DNA of 64,000 nt from contig NZ_CP041742.1 of NCBI RefSeq assembly GCF_007556775.1, positions 62,001 through 126,000 of the forward strand, read 5' to 3'. The notes under the pieces were generated by a model, which saw only the letters and a list, made by a program, of their open reading frames with translations, ran no database searches and was not told the origin of the DNA. Made by a program: the position numbers and the translations under genes. The DNA is from Lysobacter lycopersici. GTDB taxonomy: Bacteria; Pseudomonadota; Gammaproteobacteria; Xanthomonadales; Xanthomonadaceae. Below, one piece after another: positions 36,052 to 44,095 of the stretch; positions within the stretch are counted from its first letter, which is position 1, and every line of letters starts with the position of its first letter.

Positions 36052-37757
36052 TTTCCGCTGCCCTCGAAATCTCCCGGCGTCGGCAACACCGCCGGCACGC
36101 CGTTCGGATCGCAATCGCCTTTCGCGCACAGTGCCGCGCGAAGGCGCGGGGTCGCCTGCAGCAGGAAGTGGAACACCGCGTTTTCCTCCACGCTGCCGCG
36201 CACCGCGTCGCTGCCCGGGCCGATCGCCCAGATGCCGACATCGTCGCCGCCATGCGATTCGTTGCCCAGCGGCACCAGGCTTTCCTGCATGTAGTCCGGC
36301 GCGGTGGTATCGACATTGGTCAAATCCGGGCGGCCCTGCACGGGCTTGTAGCCCTTGCCGCGATGCGGGAAGGTCTTCGGCCCCGCGGGCTGGCTGTCGC
36401 TGGCGCCGGTGTTGCCGGGACCGTTCGCGTACACCAGCGTGGTGAAGGGCTTGCCCGTACCGTCGAGCGCGTATTCGCTGTCGCCCGCGTCCTCCTCGCC
36501 GATGCCGCGCACCTTGCCGAGGATGGGGTTGCCGCGTGCCGGGTAGCCGACGAAGGTCAGGGTGTGCGAATGGTCGGCGGTGACGAGGATCAGCGTGTCG
36601 TCCGCGGACGTCGCTTCGGTCGCGGCGCGCACGGCGTCGCTGAGCGCGATGGTGTCCGTGAGCGCGCGATAGGCATTGCCATAATGATTGGCGTGGTCGA
36701 TGCGCCCGCCTTCGACCAGCAGCACGTAACCGTTGGCGTTCTTCGACAACCGCGCGATCGCCGCCTGCGTCATCTCCTTCAACGACGGTTCGCCGGCGCC
36801 ATCGGTCGGGCGGTCGTGTTCGAAATGCATGTGGTCGGGTTCGAACAGGCCGAGCAGCGCGCCATCGTTCGACGCGGATTGCAGTTGCGTCGTGTTCCAC
36901 ACGTACTCGCCACCGGGATGGCGCGCCTGCCATTCGGAAATCAGGTCGCGGCCGTCGCCGCGGCTGCCGGCTTGGTCGGGATATTCGGGATCGTGCGTGG
37001 TGTTCGGCATGAATTCGCGGCGCCCGCCGCCCATCAGCACGTCCGGGCCGTTTCCGAAGGGCGATTCGACCATCTGCCGCGCGATGTCGATGCAGCCGGC
37101 TTCGCGCGCGGCCGCGGGCAGGTCGGTGTCGTTCTCCCAGTTGCGGTTGGCAGAATGGCTGAAGGTCGCACCCGGAGTGGCATGCGTCACGCGCGTCGTC
37201 GTCACCACGCCCGTGGCCATGCCGCTGGATGCGGCGAGTTCCCACAATGTCAGCAGTTGCGCGCCGAGCGCGGCCTTGCAGTTGTTGCGCGCAGCCTGCT
37301 GGCCGATGCTGAGCACGCCCATGCGGGTTTTCGCGCCGGTGGCCATCGCCGACATCGTGCCGGCCGAATCCGGCGTCTGGTAATCGGTGTTGTAGGTGCG
37401 GCTGAGCGCGGTGTCCGGGAAGTTTTCCCACGCAAGGCGATGTTCCTCGCCGCTCTGGCCCTGCAGCTGGCCTTCGTAGATGCGCGCGGCCGCGACCGTG
37501 GCCAGGCTCATGCCGTCGCCGACGAACAGGATCAGGTTCTTCGCATGCCCGCGCATTGCCCCGCGCGAAGCCGCTTCCGCCGCACCTTCGCGGAACCACC
37601 ATTGCGCGCTTTGGCCATCGGGATGGTGGATCTGCGGAACCGCGATCTGCACGGACGCGGGCTGTTGCGAAGCCGCGCCGCCGGCACTGGCGCAGGCGGC
37701 GAGCGTGCCGGTCGTGATCGCAAGAATCGCGGTTCGAAACGAAACGGAAACCTTCAT
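36048..37757 (-). CDS. Alkaline phosphatase, lipoprotein-like
   Basis: The 569-residue protein has a lipobox-type signal (ILAITTGTLAACASA). The core carries LILFVGDGMSLATVAAARIY (metal ligand Asp), the nucleophile serine in DSAGTMSAMATGAKT, VEGGRIDHANHYGNA and LILVTADHSHTLTF (metal ligands), and NESHGGDDVGIWAIGPG. This order is the eukaryote-like/PhoA-class alkaline phosphatase (Pfam Alk_phosphatase). It releases phosphate from esters at the periplasm or cell surface. The start at 37757 has GGGA 7 bases upstream; 37769 is an alternative. No Pho box was identified. Coupled to the gene downstream. Confidence 0.93.
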   Translation of the reverse strand: MKVSVSFRTAILAITTGTLAACASAGGAASQQPASVQIAVPQIHHPDGQSAQWWFREGAAEAASRGAMRGHAKNLILFVGDGMSLATVAAARIYEGQLQGQSGEEHRLAWENFPDTALSRTYNTDYQTPDSAGTMSAMATGAKTRMGVLSIGQQAARNNCKAALGAQLLTLWELAASSGMATGVVTTTRVTHATPGATFSHSANRNWENDTDLPAAAREAGCIDIARQMVESPFGNGPDVLMGGGRREFMPNTTHDPEYPDQAGSRGDGRDLISEWQARHPGGEYVWNTTQLQSASNDGALLGLFEPDHMHFEHDRPTDGAGEPSLKEMTQAAIARLSKNANGYVLLVEGGRIDHANHYGNAYRALTDTIALSDAVRAATEATSADDTLILVTADHSHTLTFVGYPARGNPILGKVRGIGEEDAGDSEYALDGTGKPFTTLVYANGPGNTGASDSQPAGPKTFPHRGKGYKPVQGRPDLTNVDTTAPDYMQESLVPLGNESHGGDDVGIWAIGPGSDAVRGSVEENAVFHFLLQATPRLRAALCAKGDCDPNGVPAVLPTPGDFEGSGK

Positions 37758-37785
37758 CACGCGTCCCATGGCTGGAAACGCCCGA

Positions 37786-38277
37786 TCATAACCGCGAGAA
37801 ATGCCACGACTGCATGCGTCCGTCGCGGTACGGCATCACCCCGTGGAACGGGCGCGGATCGGCGTCGAACACCAGGGGCAGGAAATGGGTATCGCCTTCC
37901 CACATCGGCAATTCGTGCATGCGCGCGATTTCGACCCATTCCAGCGTGCCTTCCGGATTGGCTTCGAACGGCACGCCTTCGAATGCATCGATGAGGAACA
38001 CGAAGCCCAGCCAATCCTCGCCATGCTTGCCGAAGCCGGGCCAGCTGATGGTGCCGCGCAGCTGCATCGAAACGCATTCGATCCCGGCTTCCTCGCGGAT
38101 CTCGCGGCGCATGCCGGAAAGCACGTCCTCGTCGCGCTCGAGCTTGCCGCCGAGGCCGTTGTACTTGCCGATCTGGTGGTCGTCGGGGCGCGCGTTGCGA
38201 TGCACCAGCAGCACGCGGCTGCGATCGGGCGACAGCACGTAGCCGAGCGTGGCGACGATCGGGGTGTAGACGGCCAC
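37786..38277 (-). CDS. Nudix hydrolase (MutT/8-oxo-dGTP diphosphatase-like)
   Basis: The 163-residue protein holds an intact Nudix box: GLGGKLERDEDVLSG followed by MRREIREEAGI, about residues 42-66. The N-terminal VATLGYVLSPDRSRVLLVHR and C-terminal HFLPLVFDADPRPFHGVMPY fit the NUDT1/YfcD-type 8-oxo-dGTP diphosphatases. It probably hydrolyses modified nucleotides in the cytoplasm. It lies 3 bases downstream of the small membrane protein gene (38281-38685) on the same strand. Confidence 0.9.
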   Translation of the reverse strand: MAVYTPIVATLGYVLSPDRSRVLLVHRNARPDDHQIGKYNGLGGKLERDEDVLSGMRREIREEAGIECVSMQLRGTISWPGFGKHGEDWLGFVFLIDAFEGVPFEANPEGTLEWVEIARMHELPMWEGDTHFLPLVFDADPRPFHGVMPYRDGRMQSWHFSRL

Positions 38278-38280
38278 GCC

Positions 38281-38685
38281 TCAGGCGACCGGCTTGCGGC
38301 CGCGCACCAGCCAGGCGCCGAACAGCGCGGCCGGCAGCGGCAGCAACACGCCGGCGATCGACATCCACATCGGGTGCGGAACCATCGCCACCATCAGGAA
38401 TGCGCCCAGCATCACCAGCATGCCGACGACGATGGCGGGTACGCGGCGTTTCGAGATCGAGGCGGCAACGAGGCCGCCATCGAGCGCGCCGACCACCCAG
38501 CCGGCGAGCACCAGCGCCAGCGCGCCGACCGGCATCTGCGCGATGAGCGCGGCGAGTTGTTGCGGATCGCGCACGTCGACGCCAGGCGGCGGCGGGAAGG
38601 CGTGCATGCTCGCGAATTCGAACAGCGAGACGGTGATCCAAGCGACCACGAGGCCCGCGAGCACGGCCAGGATCGAACGCAGCAT
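38281..38685 (-). CDS. Small membrane protein of unknown function
   Basis: The 134-residue protein has four hydrophobic helices (about 4-24, 55-72, 80-100 and 106-126), with FEFASMHAFPPPPGVD in the first loop and a basic end RGRKPVA. AGGGGA lies 8 bases before the ATG at 38685, settling the start against longer frames. No named family. It is divergent from the thioesterase gene with 103 bases between the starts and lies directly upstream of the Nudix gene. Confidence 0.8.
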   Translation of the reverse strand: MLRSILAVLAGLVVAWITVSLFEFASMHAFPPPPGVDVRDPQQLAALIAQMPVGALALVLAGWVVGALDGGLVAASISKRRVPAIVVGMLVMLGAFLMVAMVPHPMWMSIAGVLLPLPAALFGAWLVRGRKPVA

Positions 38686-38788
38686 GGCGAATCCCCTTTT
38701 CGGTAATCGTGTCCGCAGCTTGGCGCGTGCACGCGCAGCCCGCAAGCTACGGCGCATACTGGACCGAACCAGGTCGAACGGATTCCAC

Positions 38789-39295
38789 ATGAGCGGACAG
38801 CAGCGCGCCCTGACCATGCGTTTCCTCGCCGAACCCACCGACGTGAATTACGGCGGCAAGGTGCATGGCGGCATCGTCATGAAATGGATCGACCAGGCCG
38901 GCTACGCCGCCGCGGTTGGATGGAGCGGGCGCTACAGCGTGACCGTCGCCGTCGGCGGGATCCGCTTCGTCGCGCCGATCCGCATCAGCGACCTCGTCAC
39001 CGTCACCGCCACGCTGGTCTACACCGGCAGCAGCAGCATGCACTTCGCGGTCGAGGTCAATGCGCGCGACCCGATGCAGGACGAGGGTGCGGAACGCCTG
39101 TGCACGCATTGCGTGATCGTGTTCGTTGCGCTCGACGGCGTCGAGGGCAAGCCGACGCCGGTGCCGGCGTGGACGCCGCAGGACGACGAGGACCGGCGCC
39201 TGGCCGAATACGCGACTCAGGTAATGGCGCTGAGCAAGGGCATCGAGGACACGGTCGCGCGTTATCGCCCGGCGGATGCCCCGGACGGGGGCTGA
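38789..39295 (+). CDS. Acyl-CoA thioesterase, hot-dog fold (YciA/BFIT-like)
   Basis: The 168-residue protein has a single hot-dog domain with the family block NYGGKVHGGIVMKWIDQAGY (catalytic region, residues 19-38), then VGGIRFVAPIRISDLVTV and CTHCVIVFVALD. It should hydrolyse acyl-CoA esters in the cytoplasm. The chain-length preference is not readable. The charged C-terminal 30 residues (DEDRRLAEYATQVMALSKGI) are family-specific. It is followed 59 bases later by a secreted-protein gene. Confidence 0.92.
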   Translation: MSGQQRALTMRFLAEPTDVNYGGKVHGGIVMKWIDQAGYAAAVGWSGRYSVTVAVGGIRFVAPIRISDLVTVTATLVYTGSSSMHFAVEVNARDPMQDEGAERLCTHCVIVFVALDGVEGKPTPVPAWTPQDDEDRRLAEYATQVMALSKGIEDTVARYRPADAPDGG

Positions 39296-39354
39296 CCGCA
39301 GTTCGCGCCGCACCGCGTTGTCATTTGGAACGCGGTTCCCAACGGGAGAAACCC

Positions 39355-39864
39355 ATGTCGAAGCATTCCAGCCGGAACGCGGTTGCCGCGGCGATCGCCG
39401 TTGCCGCCATCATGGCCATGGCGCAGCCGGCCCATGCACAGGCCACGGACGGACTGTCGACGGCCGACCGCGCCGCGATATTCAAGGCGGCCGGGGCCAC
39501 GAAGCAGAAGGACGGCCGCTGGGTGATCTGCACCGACGATCCGCAGACCAGCGGCGCCAGCATCGACGAAGTCCGCGACCTCAACGGCGATGGCCGCCCG
39601 GAGGCGGTCGTGAACGAGGACGGCACGTTCTGCAACGGCATGGCTGGCACAAGGTTCGCGCTGGTCAGCAAGCAGGCCGATGGCAGTTGGCGCAGCATGC
39701 TCGATTCGGAGGGCATGGCCGAATTCCTCCCGGCCAAGGGCAAGGACGGCTGGCCGGACGTCTCCGTCGGCGGGCCCGGGTTCTGCTTCCCCGTGATGCG
39801 CTGGAACGGCAGCGGATACGCCTTCAACCGCAACGAGTACGAAGGCAAGCGCTGTACGCCGTGA
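39355..39864 (+). CDS. Secreted protein with EF-hand/FG-GAP-like repeat
   Basis: The 169-residue protein has a signal peptide (IAVAAIMAMAQPAHAQATDG, cleavage near residue 29). A compact domain follows with an EF-hand-like calcium loop, DLNGDGRPEAVVNEDGTFC, and PGFCFPVMRWNGSGYAFN. Four cysteines probably form disulfides. The pattern is a short conserved secreted protein of Xanthomonadaceae with no assigned role. GGGAG lies 7 bases before the ATG. The bidirectional terminator at 39888 follows. Confidence 0.82.
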   Translation: MSKHSSRNAVAAAIAVAAIMAMAQPAHAQATDGLSTADRAAIFKAAGATKQKDGRWVICTDDPQTSGASIDEVRDLNGDGRPEAVVNEDGTFCNGMAGTRFALVSKQADGSWRSMLDSEGMAEFLPAKGKDGWPDVSVGGPGFCFPVMRWNGSGYAFNRNEYEGKRCTP

Positions 39865-39887
39865 CCGGTGTTCGCCGTAAACGAAAA

Positions 39888-39906
39888 GGCCGCCCAGCGG
39901 GCGGCC
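39888..39906. terminator. Bidirectional intrinsic terminator
   Basis: GGCCGCCC-AGC-GGGCGGCC is a perfect 8-base stem with a 3-base loop. AAAA precedes it and TTTC follows, so it can stop transcription from both the + strand gene ending at 39864 and the minus-strand gene ending at 39934. Confidence 0.85.
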
Positions 39907-39933
39907 TTTCCTTCGAAGCGGGATCGGCCCCGG

Positions 39934-40596
39934 TCAGAGGCCGGCGACGCGTCGCGCTTCCATGAACTTGCCGCTCCAATAGCCCTGGTCGAGGCGCGAG
40001 ACCATCACGTCCTTGCCGGTGCTCGGCGCGTGCAGGAACTGCCCGTTGCCGACGTAGATGCCAACGTGGTCGACGCGCTTGCCGTGGACCTTGAAGAACA
40101 CGATGTCGCCGGCGGTGAGCGAGGAACGGTCGATGCGCTGGCCGGTGTTGGCCATGTCGCGGGAGACGCGCGGCAGTTCGATGCCGAGCGCGGTCTTGAA
40201 CACGTAGCCGACCAGGCCGCTGCAGTCGAAGCCGTTGGTGGCGGTGCCGCCCCAGCGGTAGGGCGTGCCGAGCAGGGCCAGCGCACGCTTGAGCAGGGTC
40301 TGCACGCCGCTGTCGGGCTTGGTGGCATCCGCCGCGGGCGCGTTCGCAACGGGCTTCGCCGGGGCGACCAGGTCGGTGGCGAGGAACAGCGCGCGGTCGC
40401 CGGTCGAGGTCGGCTCTTCGGCAGCGGCCTTGGCGGCGGCGGAGATGTTCTCGAGGCCAATCCCGGGCACGATCGCTTCCTGCGCCAGCGCCGGGAAGGC
40501 GAGGCCGAGGACGGCGGCGGCGAGGAGAAGACGGAGAACCCGGAACGGGTAACGGGTGGCGGCAGGGCGGCCTGGGGCAAGGTCGGGTGTCGTCAC
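39934..40596 (-). CDS. Secreted NlpC/P60 cell-wall endopeptidase
   Basis: The 220-residue protein has a signal peptide (LLLAAAVLGLAFPALAQEA) and a C-terminal NlpC/P60 domain (about 105-215). The catalytic cysteine is in FDCSGLVGYVF, the histidine in VDHVGIYVGNGQFLHAP and the third polar residue in HAPSTG. Such enzymes cut stem-peptide bonds in peptidoglycan. No ATG lies near the signal peptide; the GTG at 40596 was chosen. It lies in tandem with a paralogue at 40737-41258 on the same strand, with 140 bases between. Confidence 0.88.
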   Translation of the reverse strand: MTTPDLAPGRPAATRYPFRVLRLLLAAAVLGLAFPALAQEAIVPGIGLENISAAAKAAAEEPTSTGDRALFLATDLVAPAKPVANAPAADATKPDSGVQTLLKRALALLGTPYRWGGTATNGFDCSGLVGYVFKTALGIELPRVSRDMANTGQRIDRSSLTAGDIVFFKVHGKRVDHVGIYVGNGQFLHAPSTGKDVMVSRLDQGYWSGKFMEARRVAGL

Positions 40597-40736
40597 GGGC
40601 GGGTTCAGGGCTGTCAACGAGGCGTGAGGATGCCCCAGCCCACCGGCCAGGAAGTTCAAATTTCGTAAAAAAACCGCAACAACCCCGTGATTTTCCTCAC
40701 ATTTCTGCCGCAAGGCGCATTCAGCTTGGCCGCTGC

Positions 40737-41258
40737 TCAGTGCAGAACGCGTTTCGCGCCGCTGTAGTGGTCGCGCCAGTAGGGGCCGTCGAGGCGGTCG
40801 AGGCGCACGGTTCCTCCCGTGCTCGGGGCATGCACGAAGCGGCCCTCGCCGACGTAGATGCCGACGTGGCTGACCGACCCGGAACTGCCGAAGAACACCA
40901 GGTCGGCCGCGGCCAGTCGGTCGGTCGGGATGCGCGGCCCCTGGTACGCGGCGAGTTCGCGTGAGGTGCGCGGCAGGCGCAAGTCGAGCATGTCGCGGAA
41001 CACGTAATTGACCAGCCCGCTGCAGTCGAAGCCGCCTTCGGGCGAATTGCCGCCCCAGCGATAGGGCGTGCCGACCAGGCTGATCGCGCGCATCAGCACC
41101 GCGTTCGCCGCTTCCGGGTTCTCCGGACGCACCTGTGGCCAACTGCGCTGCGGAACCTGCGACGCGCGCGGCGGAGGTTTGCGGACTTCCTCGTGGCCGC
41201 AGGCAGCAAGCAACAGGCAGGCGAGGACGACGGGAGCGAAGCCACGCCACGCTGGCAT
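40737..41258 (-). CDS. NlpC/P60-family lipoprotein endopeptidase
   Basis: The protein has a lipobox signal (VVLACLLLAAC) and an NlpC/P60 domain with FDCSGLVNYVFRDMLDLRLP (catalytic Cys) and SHVGIYVGEGRFVHAPSTGG (catalytic His). It closely parallels the next gene downstream and is probably its duplicate. It acts on peptidoglycan from the periplasmic membrane face. Starting at 41258 gives a 20-residue lipoprotein signal (173 residues in all); 41294 would give a 32-residue signal and is possible. Confidence 0.87.
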   Translation of the reverse strand: MPAWRGFAPVVLACLLLAACGHEEVRKPPPRASQVPQRSWPQVRPENPEAANAVLMRAISLVGTPYRWGGNSPEGGFDCSGLVNYVFRDMLDLRLPRTSRELAAYQGPRIPTDRLAAADLVFFGSSGSVSHVGIYVGEGRFVHAPSTGGTVRLDRLDGPYWRDHYSGAKRVLH

Positions 41259-41367
41259 GGTCGAAGGCGAGCCGGGATAATGCGCGGCATTCATCCGGCC
41301 GCATCTTGGCCGTCGCGCGCGGCGCGCACAAGCCGCTTTCCACGGATCCGCTTTCAACGGAAGGTTC

Positions 41368-41847
41368 ATGAAGATCGAAAAAGACCGCGTCGTGCGCTTC
41401 CACTACAGCGTCGCCGAAACCGGGCAGCCGGAGCAGGAGACCTCGCGCAACGGCGAGCCGCTCGCCATCCTGATCGGCCACGGCAACATCATCCCGGGCC
41501 TGGAGAAGGCGATGGAAGGCCACGAGGCCGGCGACCATTTCGGCGTGGACGTCGTGGCCGCCGATGCCTACGGCGAGCGCCGCGAGGGCCTGGGCCAGCG
41601 CATTCCGAAGAAGCATTTCGGCAACCAGCCGCTGCAGCCGGGCATGCAGGTCGTGCTCAACACCAACATGGGCCCGCGCGCGGTCACCATCGAGAAGGTC
41701 GGCATGACCGTGGTCGACGTCGACCTCAACCATCCGATGGCCGGCAAGGACCTGCATTTCGACATCGACATCGTCGATGTGCGCGAAGCCACGCCGGAGG
41801 AGCTGGAACACCACCATGTCCATGGTGATGGCGGACATCACCATTGA
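41368..41847 (+). CDS. slyD: SlyD-type FKBP peptidyl-prolyl isomerase
   Basis: The 159-residue protein has an FKBP core split by an IF (insert-in-flap) domain, as in SlyD: LIGHGNIIPGLEKAMEGHEA, then IPKKHFGNQPLQPGMQV and NHPMAGKDLHFDIDIVDV. The C-terminus is histidine-rich (HHHVHGDGGHHH), fitting the metal-binding tail that delivers nickel in E. coli SlyD. It acts as a cytoplasmic folding factor and metallochaperone. The codons for the His tail themselves form the first hairpin of the array at 41822-41962. Confidence 0.94.
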   Translation: MKIEKDRVVRFHYSVAETGQPEQETSRNGEPLAILIGHGNIIPGLEKAMEGHEAGDHFGVDVVAADAYGERREGLGQRIPKKHFGNQPLQPGMQVVLNTNMGPRAVTIEKVGMTVVDVDLNHPMAGKDLHFDIDIVDVREATPEELEHHHVHGDGGHHH

Positions 41848-41962
41848 TCCATGCTGCGCACGGATCAATCCCAAAATTTGCTGCGCAAATTTCGGGCCCC
41901 GGCCTGCGCTTCCACACCCCCATTCGCGCCCGTGGCGCGAATCGCCCCCTGACTCAGGGGGC
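41822..41962. repeat. Five consecutive perfect hairpins after slyD
   Basis: In order: ATGGTGATG/CATCACCAT (41822-41844, loop GCGGA); TGATCC/GGATCA (41845-41867, with an inner TGC-TGC-GCA); AAATTTGC-TGC-GCAAATTT (41874-41892); ATTCGCGCC-CGT-GGCGCGAAT (41922-41942); GCCCCCTG-ACT-CAGGGGGC (41944-41962). Stems are 6-9 bases without mismatch. Hairpins 2 and 3 share the core GCTGCGC. They fill the slyD 3' end and almost all of the gap before the next gene (41980). Confidence 0.8.
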
Positions 41963-41979
41963 TGTTGCTCGGTGACGCG

Positions 41980-43236
41980 ATGAGTCCGCGGAGCGATGTC
42001 CTGATCGTCGGCGCAGGGGTCGTCGGGCTGGCCGCGGCGATCGAACTGCTGCAGGCGGGTCGCAGCGTGCTCGTCGTCGATGCAGGACGCATCGGTGGCG
42101 GCAGTTCGCACGGCAACTGCGGGACGATCACGCCAAGCCACGCCGCGCCGCTCGCCGAGCCGGGGCAAATCGCGCGCGCGCTGCGCTGGCTGCTGACGCC
42201 GGACGCGCCGTTCTACGTGCGTCCGCGCTTCGATCCCGCGCTGTGGCGCTGGTTCGCGAAGTTCGCCTCGCGCTGCAACGCGCGCGACTGGCGCGAGGCG
42301 ATGCGCGGCAAGGCCGCGTTGTTGCAGGCATCGCGCGCGTTGTTGCAGGAACGGATCGAACGCCACGCGCTCGACTGCGAATTCCTCGCCTCTGGCACCG
42401 ATTACGTGTTCCGCGACGAACGCTCGCTCGGGCATTTCGCCGCCGAACTCGATGCGTTGTCCGAACTCGGCGTCGCTTCCGAGTGCATGGCCGGCGACGC
42501 GTATTCGCGCGAGGAAACCAGCCTGTTGCCCGGCGTTGTCGGCGCCGTGCGCTTCCCCGGCGATGCGCGCCTGCGGCCGGATCGCTTCGTCGCCGAACTC
42601 GCGCGCGTCTGCAAGGCGCTCGGCGGCGACATCGTCGAGTACTGCGCGGTCGAGCATGTCGAACTCGGAAACGACGGTGCACGCGTTCGTTCGAACGGAC
42701 AAACGTTCATCGCACGGGAAGTCGTGCTCGCCGCGGGTTCGTGGTCGCCGTCGCTGGCGCGCGATTTCGGTTTGCGCATCCCGATCCAGCCGGGCAAGGG
42801 TTATTCGATCACCTACGACCGCCCGGCCACGGTGCCGAAGCGACCGCTGGTGCTGTTCGAACGCAGTGTTTGCGTCACCGCCTGGGACAGCGGATTCCGC
42901 CTCGGCAGCACCATGGAATTCTCCGGCTACGACACCAGCCTCAACCGGCGTCGGCTCGATGCGCTGGAACGCGGCGCGGCCGAATACCTGCGCGAACCGG
43001 TTGGCCCGGTGCGGCGCGAGGAATGGTTCGGCTGGCGGCCGATGACCTGGGACGACCTGCCGCTGATCGGCCCGGTTCCCGGCAAGCTCGGCGCATGGAT
43101 CGCGACCGGCCACGGCATGCTCGGCGTGAGCATGTGCATGGCGACCGCGACCCTGCTCGGCGACGTGATGCTGGGGCGCGAACCGCTGGTCGATCCGCGT
43201 CCGTATCGTCCCGAACGCTTCGGGCGGAATCGCTAG
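41980..43236 (+). CDS. FAD-dependent D-amino-acid dehydrogenase-like oxidoreductase (DadA-like)
   Basis: The 418-residue protein starts with an FAD-binding Rossmann motif (VLIVGAGVVGLAAAIELLQA). It carries the DAO-fold blocks VVDAGRIGGGSSHGNCG, VVLAAGSWSPSLARDFG, IPIQPGKGYSITYDR and GPVPGKLGAWIATGHGMLGV. It matches the DadA / D-hydroxyproline dehydrogenase group, which oxidises D-amino acids at the membrane. The exact substrate is not readable. It lies 9 bases upstream of the N-formylglutamate amidohydrolase gene, so the two probably share a transcript and a role in amino-acid breakdown (inference). Confidence 0.87.
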   Translation: MSPRSDVLIVGAGVVGLAAAIELLQAGRSVLVVDAGRIGGGSSHGNCGTITPSHAAPLAEPGQIARALRWLLTPDAPFYVRPRFDPALWRWFAKFASRCNARDWREAMRGKAALLQASRALLQERIERHALDCEFLASGTDYVFRDERSLGHFAAELDALSELGVASECMAGDAYSREETSLLPGVVGAVRFPGDARLRPDRFVAELARVCKALGGDIVEYCAVEHVELGNDGARVRSNGQTFIAREVVLAAGSWSPSLARDFGLRIPIQPGKGYSITYDRPATVPKRPLVLFERSVCVTAWDSGFRLGSTMEFSGYDTSLNRRRLDALERGAAEYLREPVGPVRREEWFGWRPMTWDDLPLIGPVPGKLGAWIATGHGMLGVSMCMATATLLGDVMLGREPLVDPRPYRPERFGRNR

Positions 43237-43245
43237 ACTGCGCGC

Positions 43246-44025
43246 ATGGATTACGCCTGCACCCTGCACCGCGGCACCGTGCCATTGCTCGTCAGCCTGC
43301 CGCACGACGGCACCGAGTTGCCGCCCGGGATCGCCGCGCGCATGACCGAGGCCGCGCGCGGCGTGCCCGATACCGATTGGCATGTGTCGCGCCTGTACGC
43401 ATTCGCGAACGAGCTCGGCGCATCGATCCTGGTGCCGCGGTACTCGCGCTACGTGGTCGACCTCAACCGTCCGCCGGACGACGCTTCGCTGTATCCCGGC
43501 CAGAACACTACCGGCCTGTGCCCGATGCAGCGCTTCAGCGGCGATCCGGTCTATCTGCCGGGCCAGGAACCGTCCGAAGACGAAGTGCGCGAACGCGTCG
43601 AAGACTACTGGCGGCCGTACCACGATGCCTTGCACGCGGAACTCGAACGCCTGCGCACGCTGCACGGCCACGTGTTGCTGTGGGAAGGGCATTCGATCCG
43701 CGGCAGCGATTTGCCGTTCCTGTTCGAAGGCCGCTTGCCCGACCTCAACCTCGGCACCGCCAGCGGCGCGAGTTGTTCGCCGGCGTTGCAGGCGAAGCTC
43801 GAAGCGGTGCTGTCGGCGCAGTCCACTTACGACTGGGTCGCGAACGGCCGCTTCAAGGGCGGCCACATCACCCGCCACTACGGCGATCCGGCGCGTGGCA
43901 TCGATGCGGTGCAGCTGGAAATCAGCCAGCGCAACTACATGGACGAGGATTCTTTCGAATACGACGCGGCCAAGGCGGCGAAGCTGCAGGCGCTGCTGCG
44001 CGAATTGTTCGAATCGGCAATGTAG
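43246..44025 (+). CDS. N-formylglutamate amidohydrolase family protein (HutG-like)
   Basis: The 259-residue protein starts TLHRGTVPLLVSLPHDGTEL and contains RYSRYVVDLNRPPDD, LLWEGHSIRGSDLPFLFEG and HITRHYGDPARGIDAVQLEI, all N-formylglutamate deformylase (FGase) blocks. HutG releases formate from N-formyl-L-glutamate in histidine degradation. No other hut genes are in the window, so it may act in another N-formyl amino-acid route. Followed by an 18-base-stem inverted repeat and, convergent, parE. Confidence 0.9.
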   Translation: MDYACTLHRGTVPLLVSLPHDGTELPPGIAARMTEAARGVPDTDWHVSRLYAFANELGASILVPRYSRYVVDLNRPPDDASLYPGQNTTGLCPMQRFSGDPVYLPGQEPSEDEVRERVEDYWRPYHDALHAELERLRTLHGHVLLWEGHSIRGSDLPFLFEGRLPDLNLGTASGASCSPALQAKLEAVLSAQSTYDWVANGRFKGGHITRHYGDPARGIDAVQLEISQRNYMDEDSFEYDAAKAAKLQALLRELFESAM

Positions 44026-44079
44026 AGCGGCTTTAGCCGCGACCGTTTTTCGCAAGGACTTGTCGCGGCTAAAGCCGCT
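44026..44079. repeat. Perfect 18-base-stem inverted repeat between convergent genes
   Basis: AGCGGCTTTAGCCGCGAC (44026-44043) and GTCGCGGCTAAAGCCGCT (44062-44079) are exactly complementary, with an 18-base loop containing TTTTT. It belongs to the GCGGC...GCCGCGAC REP type. It occupies the gap between hutG-like and parE stops and could end transcription from both sides. CTCCTACAGGAG after it is a further small palindrome. Confidence 0.8.
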
Positions 44080-44095
44080 CCTACAGGAGCGCGCC

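Noticed and set aside
40597-44055. Minus-strand frame from the first NlpC gene to 44055
   Set aside because: It crosses the second NlpC gene, slyD, the FAD enzyme and hutG-like gene in other frames; only its last 220 codons carry signal peptide and NlpC motifs.
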